A stretch of 64,000 nt of DNA from Cloacibacterium sp047601505 (lineage in GTDB: Bacteria; Bacteroidota; Bacteroidia; Flavobacteriales; Weeksellaceae): positions 2,294,001-2,358,000 of the forward strand of contig NZ_JASGJD010000001.1 in NCBI RefSeq assembly GCF_047601505.1. Reading direction: 5' to 3'. A model generated the notes under the pieces. That model worked only from the letters and a program-made list of their open reading frames with translations, was not told where the DNA came from and searched no databases. Made by a program: the position numbers and the translations under genes. Position 1 is the stretch's first letter, and every line of letters starts with the position of its first letter. Positions 37,144 through 45,668 of the stretch are shown here, piece by piece.

Positions 37144-38323
37144 AGGTTCTGAAGATGCAATGGGATGGAACTTTGTGTATCAAATAGCCAGATTCCGAAA
37201 AGTAATCGCCATTACGAGAGAAAACAACCGTATTCATATCGAAAAATATATGGAAGAAAATCCAGATTCTGTTTACGAAAATATTCAGTTTCTTTATTTT
37301 GACCTTCCGTATTGGATGCGTTTTTGGAAAAAAGGAAATCGTGGTGCAATGCTGTATTTTTATCTTTGGCAAAAAGGAATTATTTCTTTTATAGAAAAAC
37401 AAAATTTACATTTTGATATTGTTCATAATGTAAATTTCCATAATGATTGGACGCCGAGTTTTCTTTGGAAACTCAAAAAGCCGATGGTTTGGGGCCCTGT
37501 TGGTCATCACCCATTGATTCCAGAACAATATTTGAAAGATTATTCTAAAAAATACTTGATTAAAGATCGTCTAACTTGGCTGGTGAAAAACTTCTTCTGG
37601 AAATTTTCGCCTTCATTAAAGAAAACAGCTGAAAATTCAACTCATATTTGGTGTATGAACAGCGGTGTTCCGGAAAAACTGAATATTGATAAAAATAAAT
37701 ATTCTCTTTATCCTTCAGTTGCTTCAGAAGATTTTTATCAAAAAGACGAAGTTCCGCAGAAATCAGATTTTACAGTCATCAGTGTTGGGAGATTTGTTCC
37801 GTTAAAAGGTTTTGATTTAACGATAAGATCGTTTGCAAATTTTCTCAACCAACTTTCTGAAAACGATAAGGGAAAATGCAAATTGATTCTTGTAGGAGCA
37901 GGTGAACAGAAAATGTTCTATAAAGATTTAATTAAACAAAATAAAATCGAAAATTTCACCGAAATTGTAGAATGGATCGATAGAAAGGACTTAATGAAAA
38001 TCTACGAAAAGTCATCTGTATTTCTTTTTCCATCGCACGAAGGCGCAGGAATGGTTGTTCCGGAAGCTTTATCTTTCGGTTTGCCTGTTGTTTGTCTTGA
38101 AAATGAAGGTCCGGGAGAATTCATCAATCATACGTGTGGTTTTAAAATTCCTCAACAAGGATATAATGAAACAGTGAAAGGCTTGAGTAATGCTCTACAT
38201 AGATTATTTGCAGAGAAAAATCTTCAAAAAGAAATGAGCGCAGGAGCAAGACAGCGTTTTACAGAAAGATTTTCTTGGGAAAAAAGAGGAGAACATCTTA
38301 ATTCAATTTACAATAAGATTTAA
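37091..38323 (+). CDS. GT4-family glycosyltransferase
   Basis: Seen: 410 aa. N-terminus ILATCYAVNPYKGSEDAMGWN is the usual start of this GT4 group, which supports the ATG at 37091 despite a 53-bp overlap with the acyltransferase gene. C-terminal FLFPSHEGAGMVVPEALSFGLP carries the E-x7-E donor motif. WGPVGHHPLIP is in the inter-domain loop. Inferred: adds a sugar to the exopolysaccharide repeat. One base separates its stop from the next gene. The reading frame looks richer in G and C than the flanking genes by eye, hinting at mosaic origin. Confidence 0.9.
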   Translation: MNTNQTILATCYAVNPYKGSEDAMGWNFVYQIARFRKVIAITRENNRIHIEKYMEENPDSVYENIQFLYFDLPYWMRFWKKGNRGAMLYFYLWQKGIISFIEKQNLHFDIVHNVNFHNDWTPSFLWKLKKPMVWGPVGHHPLIPEQYLKDYSKKYLIKDRLTWLVKNFFWKFSPSLKKTAENSTHIWCMNSGVPEKLNIDKNKYSLYPSVASEDFYQKDEVPQKSDFTVISVGRFVPLKGFDLTIRSFANFLNQLSENDKGKCKLILVGAGEQKMFYKDLIKQNKIENFTEIVEWIDRKDLMKIYEKSSVFLFPSHEGAGMVVPEALSFGLPVVCLENEGPGEFINHTCGFKIPQQGYNETVKGLSNALHRLFAEKNLQKEMSAGARQRFTERFSWEKRGEHLNSIYNKI

Positions 38324-38324
38324 A

Positions 38325-39401
38325 ATGAAAAGAATAGTTGCTGTTCATTTATTAAACGATTACAGCGGAAGTCCGAAAGTTCTGATGCAGCTATTGAAAG
38401 CGTGGACAAAGAACGGAATTGAAACACATCTTTTTACTTCTGGAGGAAGAAAAGGCTTTCTTTCGGATATTCCTTTGGTGCAAAATCATTCGTTTTGGTA
38501 TCAATTTTCGGATAATTCGTTGATGAGGATCGTTAATTTTTTTCTCAGTCAGTTTTTTTTGATGATGAAGCTTTTGCTTTTTCTCAAAAAAGATGATTTG
38601 GTTTACATTAATACCGTTTTGCCTTTTGGTGCTGCAATTGCCGGAAAGCTGAAAGGCTGCAAAATTATTTATCACATTCACGAAACGTCTGTAAAACCTA
38701 AAGTTTTTAAAAATTTTCTTTTCGGAATTGCAAAAAAAGCAGCTCACAAAATTATTTTTGTTTCAGAATTTTTGATGAAGCAGGAATCTTTAATTAAAAA
38801 CCAGGTTTTGTTATATAATGTTTTGGAAAGCGATTTTGTAGAGAAAGCAGAACAGTTCCAAAATAATGAAAAAACGAGCAAGATTGTTTTGATGATTTGT
38901 TCGCTTAAAGTGTATAAAGGTGTTGATGAGTTTTTTATTCTGGCTCAAAAAAATCCGCAATATATTTTCAAACTTGTGGTGAATGCTTCTGAAAAAGATA
39001 TTCAGGATTATTTTAAAGGAAAAGAATTGCCAAAAAATCTGAAAATTTATCCTACACAAACCGATACACATCCATTTTACCGTGAAGCAAGTATTATTCT
39101 TAACCTTTCGCATACAGATCTCTGGGTAGAAACCTTCGGTCTTACGATTTTGGAAGGAATGAGATATGCTCTTCCTGCAATCGTTCCACCAGTTGGAGGT
39201 GTGACCGAATTGGTTAAAAATAATGAAAACGGATTTTTAATTAATTCTAAAAATACAGACGAATTATCCGCAAAACTGAATTTCATCTTAAGCAATCCTT
39301 CAGTTTATCAATCTTATAGCAAAGATTCTTACCAAAAAAGTTTAAACTTTTCCGAAGAATATTTTGATAAAAAAACTATAGAGATTGTTTCCAATTTATA
39401 A
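38325..39401 (+). CDS. GT4-family glycosyltransferase
   Basis: Seen: 358 aa, GT-B fold. LLNDYSGSPKVLMQLLKAW at the N-terminus and ETFGLTILEGMRYALPAIVPPVGGVTELV at the C-terminus, with the conserved E-x7-E. A hydrophobic patch at about 65-85 may let it sit on the inner membrane. Last gene of unit 2 of the exopolysaccharide locus; a palindrome and sigma-54-like promoter follow at once. Donor and acceptor unknown. Confidence 0.88.
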   Translation: MKRIVAVHLLNDYSGSPKVLMQLLKAWTKNGIETHLFTSGGRKGFLSDIPLVQNHSFWYQFSDNSLMRIVNFFLSQFFLMMKLLLFLKKDDLVYINTVLPFGAAIAGKLKGCKIIYHIHETSVKPKVFKNFLFGIAKKAAHKIIFVSEFLMKQESLIKNQVLLYNVLESDFVEKAEQFQNNEKTSKIVLMICSLKVYKGVDEFFILAQKNPQYIFKLVVNASEKDIQDYFKGKELPKNLKIYPTQTDTHPFYREASIILNLSHTDLWVETFGLTILEGMRYALPAIVPPVGGVTELVKNNENGFLINSKNTDELSAKLNFILSNPSVYQSYSKDSYQKSLNFSEEYFDKKTIEIVSNL

Positions 39402-39407
39402 TTAAAA

Positions 39408-39504
39408 TTCCATAATTTGGAAATTGGCACGCTTTAACCAAATATACAAAGTATTGATTTACAATTAATTAAATATCCAATTTAAGTTTGGAATACCAAT
39501 AGCA
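39408..39504 (+). promoter_or_regulatory. Sigma-54-like promoter with upstream palindrome, unit 3
   Basis: Seen: TTCCATAATTTGGAA (39408-39422), identical to the unit 2 palindrome. TGGAATACCAATAGCA (39489-39504) has GG and GC exactly ten bases apart as in -24/-12 promoters, though its -24 overlaps a TTTGGAA half-site. Palindrome centre to GG is 75 bp, one helical turn more than units 1 and 2. TATTGTTTTCAAA (39506-39518) is shared with unit 1. GG to ATG is 38 bp. Confidence 0.65.
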
Positions 39505-39527
39505 TTATTGTTTTCAAATCATTAATT

Positions 39528-40748
39528 ATGAAAACAAAAGTTGCAATAATAGGAACAGTTGGCTTACCCGCAAAATATGGAGGTTTCGAAACTTTAACCG
39601 CTCACTTGGTAGAAGAACTTTCTGATACTTACGATTTTACAGTGTATTGTTCATTAAAAAAATACAGCAAAGAAGAACAAATTGACAATTGGAAAGGTGC
39701 AAAATTGAAATATTTGCCGTTAGATGCCAACGGAATCCAAAGTATTCCTTACGATACATTATCAATTTTTCACGCATTATTTACAAGTGATGTTTTGTTG
39801 GTTTTGGGAGTTGCAGGTGCATGGATTTTACCTTTCGTGAAGTTATTTACCAATAAAAAAATAATAGTTTCGATCGACGGAATAGAATGGAAAAGAGACA
39901 AGTGGTCTTTAGCAGCAAAATTATATTTGTGGTGGGCAGAAAAATTAGCTATGAGATTTTCTCATATCGACATTTCGGATAACGAATCGATACAAGATTA
40001 TACATCTGTACGCTACAAAACCATAAGTAGAGTAATAGAATACGGAGCAGATCATACGAAAGTGAATCTAAATCCTACTCAGGAAAATCTGGAAAAATAT
40101 CCTTTTTTAGCTGAAGAATACGCTGTAAAAGTTTGCAGAATAGAACCTGAAAATCATGTTCATACCATCTTGAAAGTATTCAGTGAACTTCTGGATAAAA
40201 AACTGGTTTTGGTGGGCAACTGGAACAACAGTCAATACGGAAAAGACTTAAAAGAGCAATATTCAAAATTTGAAAACATTCATCTTTTAGACCCAATTTA
40301 CAATCAGGAAATTATTGATTTGATTAGAGGAAATGCTTCCCTTTACATACACGGACATTCTGCGGGAGGAACCAATCCTTCTTTGGTAGAAGCGATGTTT
40401 TTAGGTTTGCCAATTATCAGCAACGGAGTTTCTTATAACAGAACGACAACAGAACATAAAGCTTTTTATTTTTCGAATGAGAATGAACTTAAAAATGTAA
40501 TTAAAAATTTAACCAAAGAAAATCTTCAGAATTGTGCTTTACAGATGAAAAAAATCGCAGAAAGAAGATACACTTGGAAAAAAATTGCAAAAAAATACAG
40601 CAACCTTATTGAAGAAACTTTCAATGCTAAAAATAAAACCAAAGTCTATCCTTTGATTTCTGAATTTGACAAAAATATTTTGGAAAAATACAATGTAGGA
40701 CATTTGAAAAACGTGAAACTGTTCAATGAATCTAAAATAACCAACTAA
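39528..40748 (+). CDS. DUF1972/GT4 glycosyltransferase (rhamnosyltransferase-like)
   Basis: Seen: 406 aa. The opening VAIIGTVGLPAKYGGFETLTAHLVEEL is the hallmark of the DUF1972 group, followed by the GT4 C-terminal HGHSAGGTNPSLVEAMFLGLPIISNG. Known: members are often annotated as rhamnosyl- or other deoxyhexosyl-transferases of cell-surface polymers. First gene of unit 3, 12 bp before the initiating transferase. Inferred: adds the second sugar after the WecA-like step. Confidence 0.88.
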   Translation: MKTKVAIIGTVGLPAKYGGFETLTAHLVEELSDTYDFTVYCSLKKYSKEEQIDNWKGAKLKYLPLDANGIQSIPYDTLSIFHALFTSDVLLVLGVAGAWILPFVKLFTNKKIIVSIDGIEWKRDKWSLAAKLYLWWAEKLAMRFSHIDISDNESIQDYTSVRYKTISRVIEYGADHTKVNLNPTQENLEKYPFLAEEYAVKVCRIEPENHVHTILKVFSELLDKKLVLVGNWNNSQYGKDLKEQYSKFENIHLLDPIYNQEIIDLIRGNASLYIHGHSAGGTNPSLVEAMFLGLPIISNGVSYNRTTTEHKAFYFSNENELKNVIKNLTKENLQNCALQMKKIAERRYTWKKIAKKYSNLIEETFNAKNKTKVYPLISEFDKNILEKYNVGHLKNVKLFNESKITN

Positions 40749-40760
40749 AAACCTAATACA

Positions 40761-41834
40761 ATGAAAAATTTTATAGAATTATCCATATTCGGAATACTGG
40801 CTTTCACTTTATCAATGTGCATTATTCCGTTAATGAGAGTTATTGCGCAGAAAGTAAAGCTTGTAGATGTTCCTAATGCGAGAAAAGTACATCAAACGGC
40901 AATTCCATTAATTGGAGGTTTGGTAATTGGAGCAATTGTTTTTTTATTAATGGGAATTTCGGGAGATAAAAGTTGGAAAGAAATTCTCCCAGTTATCGTA
41001 ACTTCTTACATTATGCTTTTAGTAGGAGCTTTGGACGATAAAACGGATATTAAAGCAAAATATAAATTAGCAATACAACTATCTGTAAGTGTGATTATTG
41101 CAACATCGGGAATCAGAATTACTTCTTTGTACGGACTATTTGGAATTTACGAAGTCAATGTTTATTTCCAATATTTTCTAACCATTTTGGTAATTGCAAC
41201 AGCAGTAAACGCCTTTAATTTGATTGATGGAATCGATGGATTAGCTGGAAGTGTTGCAGGAATTGGTTTTGTCTTATTTTTTATCATTATGTTAATAGAA
41301 GGAAATTTTGGTTTAGCAAAAATAGGTTTACTTTTTATTGGAAGTATTATCGCCTTCTTAAAATACAATATGTCGCAGAAAAATAAGATTTTTTTAGGAA
41401 ATTCAGGAGCACTTTTTCTAGGATATTTATTAATTTGTCTAGGAATTTACATCACAAAATTCGACAATAAAATAGATAGTTTTCCGTATGGTATTTTCTT
41501 TATTTTGTTTGTATTCACTATTCCGGTTATTGATTCTGTAAGAGTTTATGCAGATAGAATATTAAGAGGAAAATCGCCTTTCAAAGCAGATAAAACACAT
41601 ATCCATCATCATCTTTTGCAATTGGGATTATCACACAAAAAAATTACTTTTACGTTTGTTTTAATTAATGTTCTAACCTTTATAATTCAATATTTATTTT
41701 TTGAAAACTACTCTATTTACACTTCTCTTATTTCGTTTTTAGCATTTATTTCAATTTTTAAAATCATTAAAATGATGAATCTTTTTATAACATGGAAACA
41801 AAATATTAAAGAAATGGAGAACAAGCAACTTTAA
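40761..41834 (+). CDS. WecA-like undecaprenyl-phosphate sugar-1-phosphate transferase
   Basis: Seen: 357 aa with about 11 membrane helices. MraY/WecA family motifs: DVPNARKVHQTAIPLIGG, LVGALDDKTDIKAKYK, NAFNLIDGIDGLAGS, KIFLGNSGALFLGYLL and the basic loop KTHIHHHLLQLGLSHKK. All catalytic aspartates and the histidine cluster are present. Known: links HexNAc-1-phosphate to undecaprenyl phosphate to start a repeat unit. It closes the exopolysaccharide locus before a bidirectional terminator. No sugar-nucleotide synthesis genes are in the locus, so precursors must come from elsewhere. Confidence 0.93.
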   Translation: MKNFIELSIFGILAFTLSMCIIPLMRVIAQKVKLVDVPNARKVHQTAIPLIGGLVIGAIVFLLMGISGDKSWKEILPVIVTSYIMLLVGALDDKTDIKAKYKLAIQLSVSVIIATSGIRITSLYGLFGIYEVNVYFQYFLTILVIATAVNAFNLIDGIDGLAGSVAGIGFVLFFIIMLIEGNFGLAKIGLLFIGSIIAFLKYNMSQKNKIFLGNSGALFLGYLLICLGIYITKFDNKIDSFPYGIFFILFVFTIPVIDSVRVYADRILRGKSPFKADKTHIHHHLLQLGLSHKKITFTFVLINVLTFIIQYLFFENYSIYTSLISFLAFISIFKIIKMMNLFITWKQNIKEMENKQL

Positions 41835-41876
41835 ATGGATTAAATGATTATATAAACACAAAAAACACAAATGATA

Positions 41877-41935
41877 AGAGATAAGAATCTATATCTTGCA
41901 AAAGACGAATATGATTCTTATCTCTACTTTTTATA
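41877..41935. terminator. Bidirectional terminator between convergent genes
   Basis: Seen: AGAGATAAGAATC (41877-41889) and GATTCTTATCTCT (41913-41925) make a perfect 13-bp stem with a 23-nt loop, followed by CTTTTT on the plus strand. It separates the wecA-like gene from the convergent nitroreductase gene. Confidence 0.75.
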
Positions 41936-41940
41936 AAATT

Positions 41941-42576
41941 TTATTTCAATTCAATTACAAATTCTTCTTTCGGAATTCTTACTTTTTTCATGGGAGCAAT
42001 CCAATCATTTTGAGAATCTGCATAACCAACATACATTAAAGAAACGCTTTTCAAGCCGTATTTGCTCAATTCTAAAACATCATCTACAACACTATTGTCA
42101 AAACCTTCAGCAGGCGTTGTATCTACTTTTAATTCTGCCGCTTGTGCCAATGCCAAACCAAGAGCAATGTAAGTTTGTCTTGCAGTATGTGCAAAATTGG
42201 CTTCTGCTGGTTGATTAAGATAAATAGATTTCAATTTATCAGTATAAGAACCAAATCTTCCTCTTGGCAAACCTCTTTCGTCTGTTGTGAAATCATAAAC
42301 TTTATCTATTCTTTCTTCGGTATAAGTATCCCAAGCTGCAAAAACGATAACGTGAGAACAATCTCTCATACATTCTGGATTTAAAGCTCCTTCTACCAAT
42401 CTCTCTTTTAAATCCTGATTTTCAACTACTAATACTTTGAAAGGTTGCAAACCCGAAGAAGTTGGAGCTAATCTTGCTGCTTCTACAATTTTATCAATCT
42501 TATCCTGACTAACTTTCTTAGTAGAATCATAAGCTTTAACAGCGTGTCTCCAATTTAAATCTTCTATTAATGACAT
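41941..42576 (-). CDS. NfsB-like NAD(P)H-dependent nitroreductase
   Basis: Seen: 211 aa, cytoplasmic. WRHAVKAYDSTKKVSQDKIDKIVEAARLAPTSSGLQPF is the nitroreductase FMN-binding start, and TTPAEGFDNSVVDDVLEL with the C-terminal GYADSQNDW completes the fold. Known: FMN enzymes that reduce nitro compounds or quinones. It lies 106 bp downstream of the ohr gene on the same strand, so it may belong to the peroxide-stress response. No MarR-like site evident just before it. Confidence 0.92.
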   Translation of the reverse strand: MSLIEDLNWRHAVKAYDSTKKVSQDKIDKIVEAARLAPTSSGLQPFKVLVVENQDLKERLVEGALNPECMRDCSHVIVFAAWDTYTEERIDKVYDFTTDERGLPRGRFGSYTDKLKSIYLNQPAEANFAHTARQTYIALGLALAQAAELKVDTTPAEGFDNSVVDDVLELSKYGLKSVSLMYVGYADSQNDWIAPMKKVRIPKEEFVIELK

Positions 42577-42682
42577 ATTCTTTTTTTTAATTTAATTATT
42601 ATAACTAATTTGTTTTGTTTAATTTAAAAGGTTTTAATTCAATTTTACTTTAAATGATTGAATTGAAGTTTTATGTAAAATA

Positions 42683-43105
42683 TTAATCGTTAGAAACAGT
42701 AAGTTTCACTTCAATATTTCCTCTTGTAGCATTAGAATAAGGACAAACTTGATGTGCTTTTTCGATAAGAGATTGTGCTTCTTCAATAGAAACACCTGGG
42801 ATGTTAGCATGTAACTCTACTTCTAAACCGAAACCTCCGTTTTCAATTTGCCCTATTCCTACTTTTGCAGTAACAGTAGTTTCGCCAGTTTCTATTTTTG
42901 ATAATTTTATAACTCTGTTCAAAGCGCTATCAAAACAAGCAGAATATCCTGCTGCAAAAAGCATTTCTGGGTTTGCAAAATCATCATTAGCACCACCCAA
43001 AGCTTTTGGATGTCTTACTTCTAAATCTAATACTCCGTTATCACTTTTTACGTGTCCTTCTCTTCCTCCTTTGGCTGTAGCGCCAATTGTGTACAATGTT
43101 TTCAT
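42683..43105 (-). CDS. ohr: Organic hydroperoxide resistance protein Ohr (OsmC family)
   Basis: Seen: 140 aa. LYTIGATAKGGREGHV start, and both catalytic cysteines in GYSACFDSAL and QVCPYSNATRGN. Length is standard. Known: thiol peroxidase that detoxifies organic hydroperoxides using lipoylated proteins. Seven bases after the ohrR gene, so the two are cotranscribed. Confidence 0.95.
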   Translation of the reverse strand: MKTLYTIGATAKGGREGHVKSDNGVLDLEVRHPKALGGANDDFANPEMLFAAGYSACFDSALNRVIKLSKIETGETTVTAKVGIGQIENGGFGLEVELHANIPGVSIEEAQSLIEKAHQVCPYSNATRGNIEVKLTVSND

Positions 43106-43112
43106 AATATTT

Positions 43113-43538
43113 TTATTTTATGTTTAATAATAAATTTTCTATAATTCTTTTTAATTCTATAAGTTCTTCTTTACTTACTTTCATAGAAGAAGAAAGTTTC
43201 TGAGGAACAGAAGCTGCTTTTTCTTTCAGTTTAAGACCTTCTTCTGTAAGTGTAATATTCACAATACGTTCATCTTCAGAACTTCTACGTCTGCTGATGA
43301 TATTTTTTTGCTCTAATCTTTTCAACAATGGAGTTAAAGTTCCGCTGTCTAAATTTAAATGCTCTCCTATTTGAGAAACAGTAAGATGGTCTTGTTCCCA
43401 TAATACCAAAAGAACCAAATATTGAGGATACGTAAGGTCTAGCTCTTCTAAAAAAGGTCTATATCTGCTTACAATTTCTTTTGCAAGAGAATAAATAGGA
43501 AAACAAACCTGATTTGCTAATTTTAATTGTTCGCTCAT
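43113..43538 (-). CDS. ohrR: OhrR-type MarR regulator
   Basis: Seen: 141 aa from ATG 43538; a longer frame to 43583 adds residues that no OhrR has. LKLANQVCFPIYSLAKE contains the peroxide-sensing cysteine (C11) and surrounding tyrosine expected for OhrR. Winged helix: LTVSQIGEHLNLDSGTLTPLLKRLEQKNIISRRRSSEDERIVNITLTEEG. Known: repressor inactivated by cysteine oxidation. No second distal cysteine is visible, so it is a 1-Cys type. Upstream ATTGCA-N13-TGCAAT (43577-43601) may be its operator. Confidence 0.93.
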   Translation of the reverse strand: MSEQLKLANQVCFPIYSLAKEIVSRYRPFLEELDLTYPQYLVLLVLWEQDHLTVSQIGEHLNLDSGTLTPLLKRLEQKNIISRRRSSEDERIVNITLTEEGLKLKEKAASVPQKLSSSMKVSKEELIELKRIIENLLLNIK

Positions 43539-43576
43539 AACTTTTATTTGACGAGGCAAAATTAGCATAAAATTAA

Positions 43577-43601
43577 ATTGCACACAATATAATTTTGCAA
43601 T
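43577..43601 (-). promoter_or_regulatory. Possible OhrR operator
   Basis: Seen: ATTGCA (43577-43582) and TGCAAT (43596-43601), an inverted repeat with 13-bp spacer about 40 bp before the ohrR start. OhrR genes are normally self-repressed, so a site here is expected, but the match is short. Confidence 0.35.
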
Positions 43602-43777
43602 ACTTATTATTGAGCAAATAAATAAAAGACGAAAAAATATATAAAATACTGATTTTCAGTAATTAAAATAAATAATAAAAACAGTAATTTTATTTACAAT
43701 GAAAAAGCATTAAATTTGAAAATATTTTTAAGACACAAAATTTCCAGAGATTTGTACAATCAATACACTAAATTTTT

Positions 43778-45424
43778 ATGTTTTCAAGAAAATTAACATT
43801 AGTAGTATTTATATTAATTCAAACAATTGTTTTCGGCAAACCAAAAGATTCTTTAGAAATTGAGCTTAACAAGGCTATTCTAAATAAAGAATTCTATGAA
43901 ACGAAGAAAAATAAAACCATTGAAAATCTTAAGAAAAAACTTATACTTTCTAATCTTGAAGAACAGTTTGCGATAAATAAACTTCTATACACCGAATACA
44001 AAAAGTATAAAATAGATTCTGCAATTATTTTTATTGAAAGAAATATAAAAATAGCAGAAAAACTTAATAATGAGCAATTAAAGAAATCTAGCATTATAAA
44101 ACTTTCAAATTTGTATTCGTCTTCTGGAAAATATCTAGAATCTTATCAAATTCTAAGTAAAATAAATTCTAAAACACTTAATAAAGAGAATTTATCAGAT
44201 TATTACGAAGCGTTCAGTCAGTTTTATGAACATTACAATACCAATAACGAAAACAAGACTTACAAAAATAATATTGAAGTTTATAGAGACTCACTTTTAG
44301 CAACTCTACCAAAAAATTCAATAAAATATAAAATTAATTTAGCTCAACATTTTATTTACTATAAAAAGATAAAAGATGCTAAAAATCTACTTCTATCTTT
44401 AATTGAAACATCAAAAAATAGAGACCAAAACTATGCAATGTTCACTTATTTGATGGGAGACATTAGTAAAATTGAGAAAAATACAGAAAAAGAAAAAGAT
44501 TATTACAGATTAGCCGCTATTTCTGATATTGAAAATTGCAACAAAGATAATGCAGCTGTACAGAATTTAGCAATGATTGAATTCGAGCAAAAAAATATTG
44601 ACAATGCTTACTTGTATGCACAATCTGCAATTGCTGATGCTGTAGTTTGTAACGTAAAATTCAGGACGCTAAGTATCTCAAAATTTTATTCGATTATCAA
44701 TACGTCTTATCTCCAAAAAGAAGCCAAAAGCAAATCACAACTCATTAATTACTTGACACTTATCAGCATAATTTCTATATTTTTAGCATTCACGTTATTC
44801 TATTTATACAAACAAATTAAAAAAATATCCAGAATTAAAAAAAGTCTATCTAAAAGTTCGGATGAATTAGAAAAATTGAATGAACAAATTCAAAAATCTA
44901 ACATCGCTCTCAACGAAAAAAACAATAAATTAATAGAATCCAACCGAATTAAAGAAGAATACATCACCCAATTTTTTGATATTTGCTCTACTTATATAAC
45001 TAAAATTGAAGACTTTAGAAAAACGTTAAATAAACAAGCTCAAAATAAAAACTACGAAGCACTTTCTAAAGAATTGAAATCTTCGGACTTTATTGACAAA
45101 GAACTTGAAAGTTTGTACCATACTTTTGATGTAATTTTCATCAACCTCTATCCTACTTTTATTGATGAATTTAATAGCCTACTAATTCCTGAAGAAAAAA
45201 TAATTCTAAAACCAAACGAAATTCTCAACACAGAACTTAGAATTTTTGCACTTATAAGACTTGGCATTACAGATAGTACCAAAATTGCTGCCTTTCTAAG
45301 ATATTCTGTAAGTACAATCTATAATTACAGAACAAAAACTCGAAACAAATCTGCTGTTTCTAGAGACGAGTTCGAGATTATGGTTTCTAAAATTGAAATC
45401 AATAATTCTAACTACCCAAATTAA
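43778..45424 (+). CDS. DUF6377 transmembrane regulator with TPR-like sensor
   Basis: Seen: 548 aa. Signal peptide, then a TPR-like helical periplasmic domain about 25-325, one membrane helix about 327-347 (YLTLISIISIFLAFTLFYLY), coiled coil about 350-400 and a C-terminal helix-turn-helix-like region (RIFALIRLGITDSTKIAAFLRYSVSTIYNYRTKTRNKS). This matches the DUF6377 family. Known: found in Bacteroidota near polysaccharide genes and assumed to be a membrane-spanning transcription regulator. It lies 244 bp before a GH3 gene on the same strand. Inferred: controls that gene in response to a glycan. Confidence 0.82.
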   Translation: MFSRKLTLVVFILIQTIVFGKPKDSLEIELNKAILNKEFYETKKNKTIENLKKKLILSNLEEQFAINKLLYTEYKKYKIDSAIIFIERNIKIAEKLNNEQLKKSSIIKLSNLYSSSGKYLESYQILSKINSKTLNKENLSDYYEAFSQFYEHYNTNNENKTYKNNIEVYRDSLLATLPKNSIKYKINLAQHFIYYKKIKDAKNLLLSLIETSKNRDQNYAMFTYLMGDISKIEKNTEKEKDYYRLAAISDIENCNKDNAAVQNLAMIEFEQKNIDNAYLYAQSAIADAVVCNVKFRTLSISKFYSIINTSYLQKEAKSKSQLINYLTLISIISIFLAFTLFYLYKQIKKISRIKKSLSKSSDELEKLNEQIQKSNIALNEKNNKLIESNRIKEEYITQFFDICSTYITKIEDFRKTLNKQAQNKNYEALSKELKSSDFIDKELESLYHTFDVIFINLYPTFIDEFNSLLIPEEKIILKPNEILNTELRIFALIRLGITDSTKIAAFLRYSVSTIYNYRTKTRNKSAVSRDEFEIMVSKIEINNSNYPN

Positions 45425-45668
45425 TTTCTTTTTTGGTAATATTTTTCGTGATTTTGAAATATCTCAATTCATCAAAATTCAAAAATAAATCATTTATTTC
45501 TTTATAAACCCACTACTTTTTCGGGCACACAACAAACAACCAATCATCTAATTTACAATTAATTAAACTAAAAAAAGCACTACTTTTTAACTACAGCACA
45601 TTTTTTTTCTATCAAAACAAGATAGATTTACGGTATTAACATTCAATTAATATTTCAATACCTAAAAA

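Noticed and set aside
39424..39440. TTGGCACG, a perfect sigma-54 -24 element, right after the unit 3 palindrome
   Set aside because: The -12 position reads AACCA rather than TTGCA, it is only 11 bp from the palindrome centre, and the gene starts about 100 bp later; the element at 39489 fits spacing and the shared 13-mer better.
43651..43663. ACTG-N5-CAGT palindrome upstream of the DUF6377 gene
   Set aside because: Arms are only four bases in very AT-rich DNA, so chance is a sufficient explanation.
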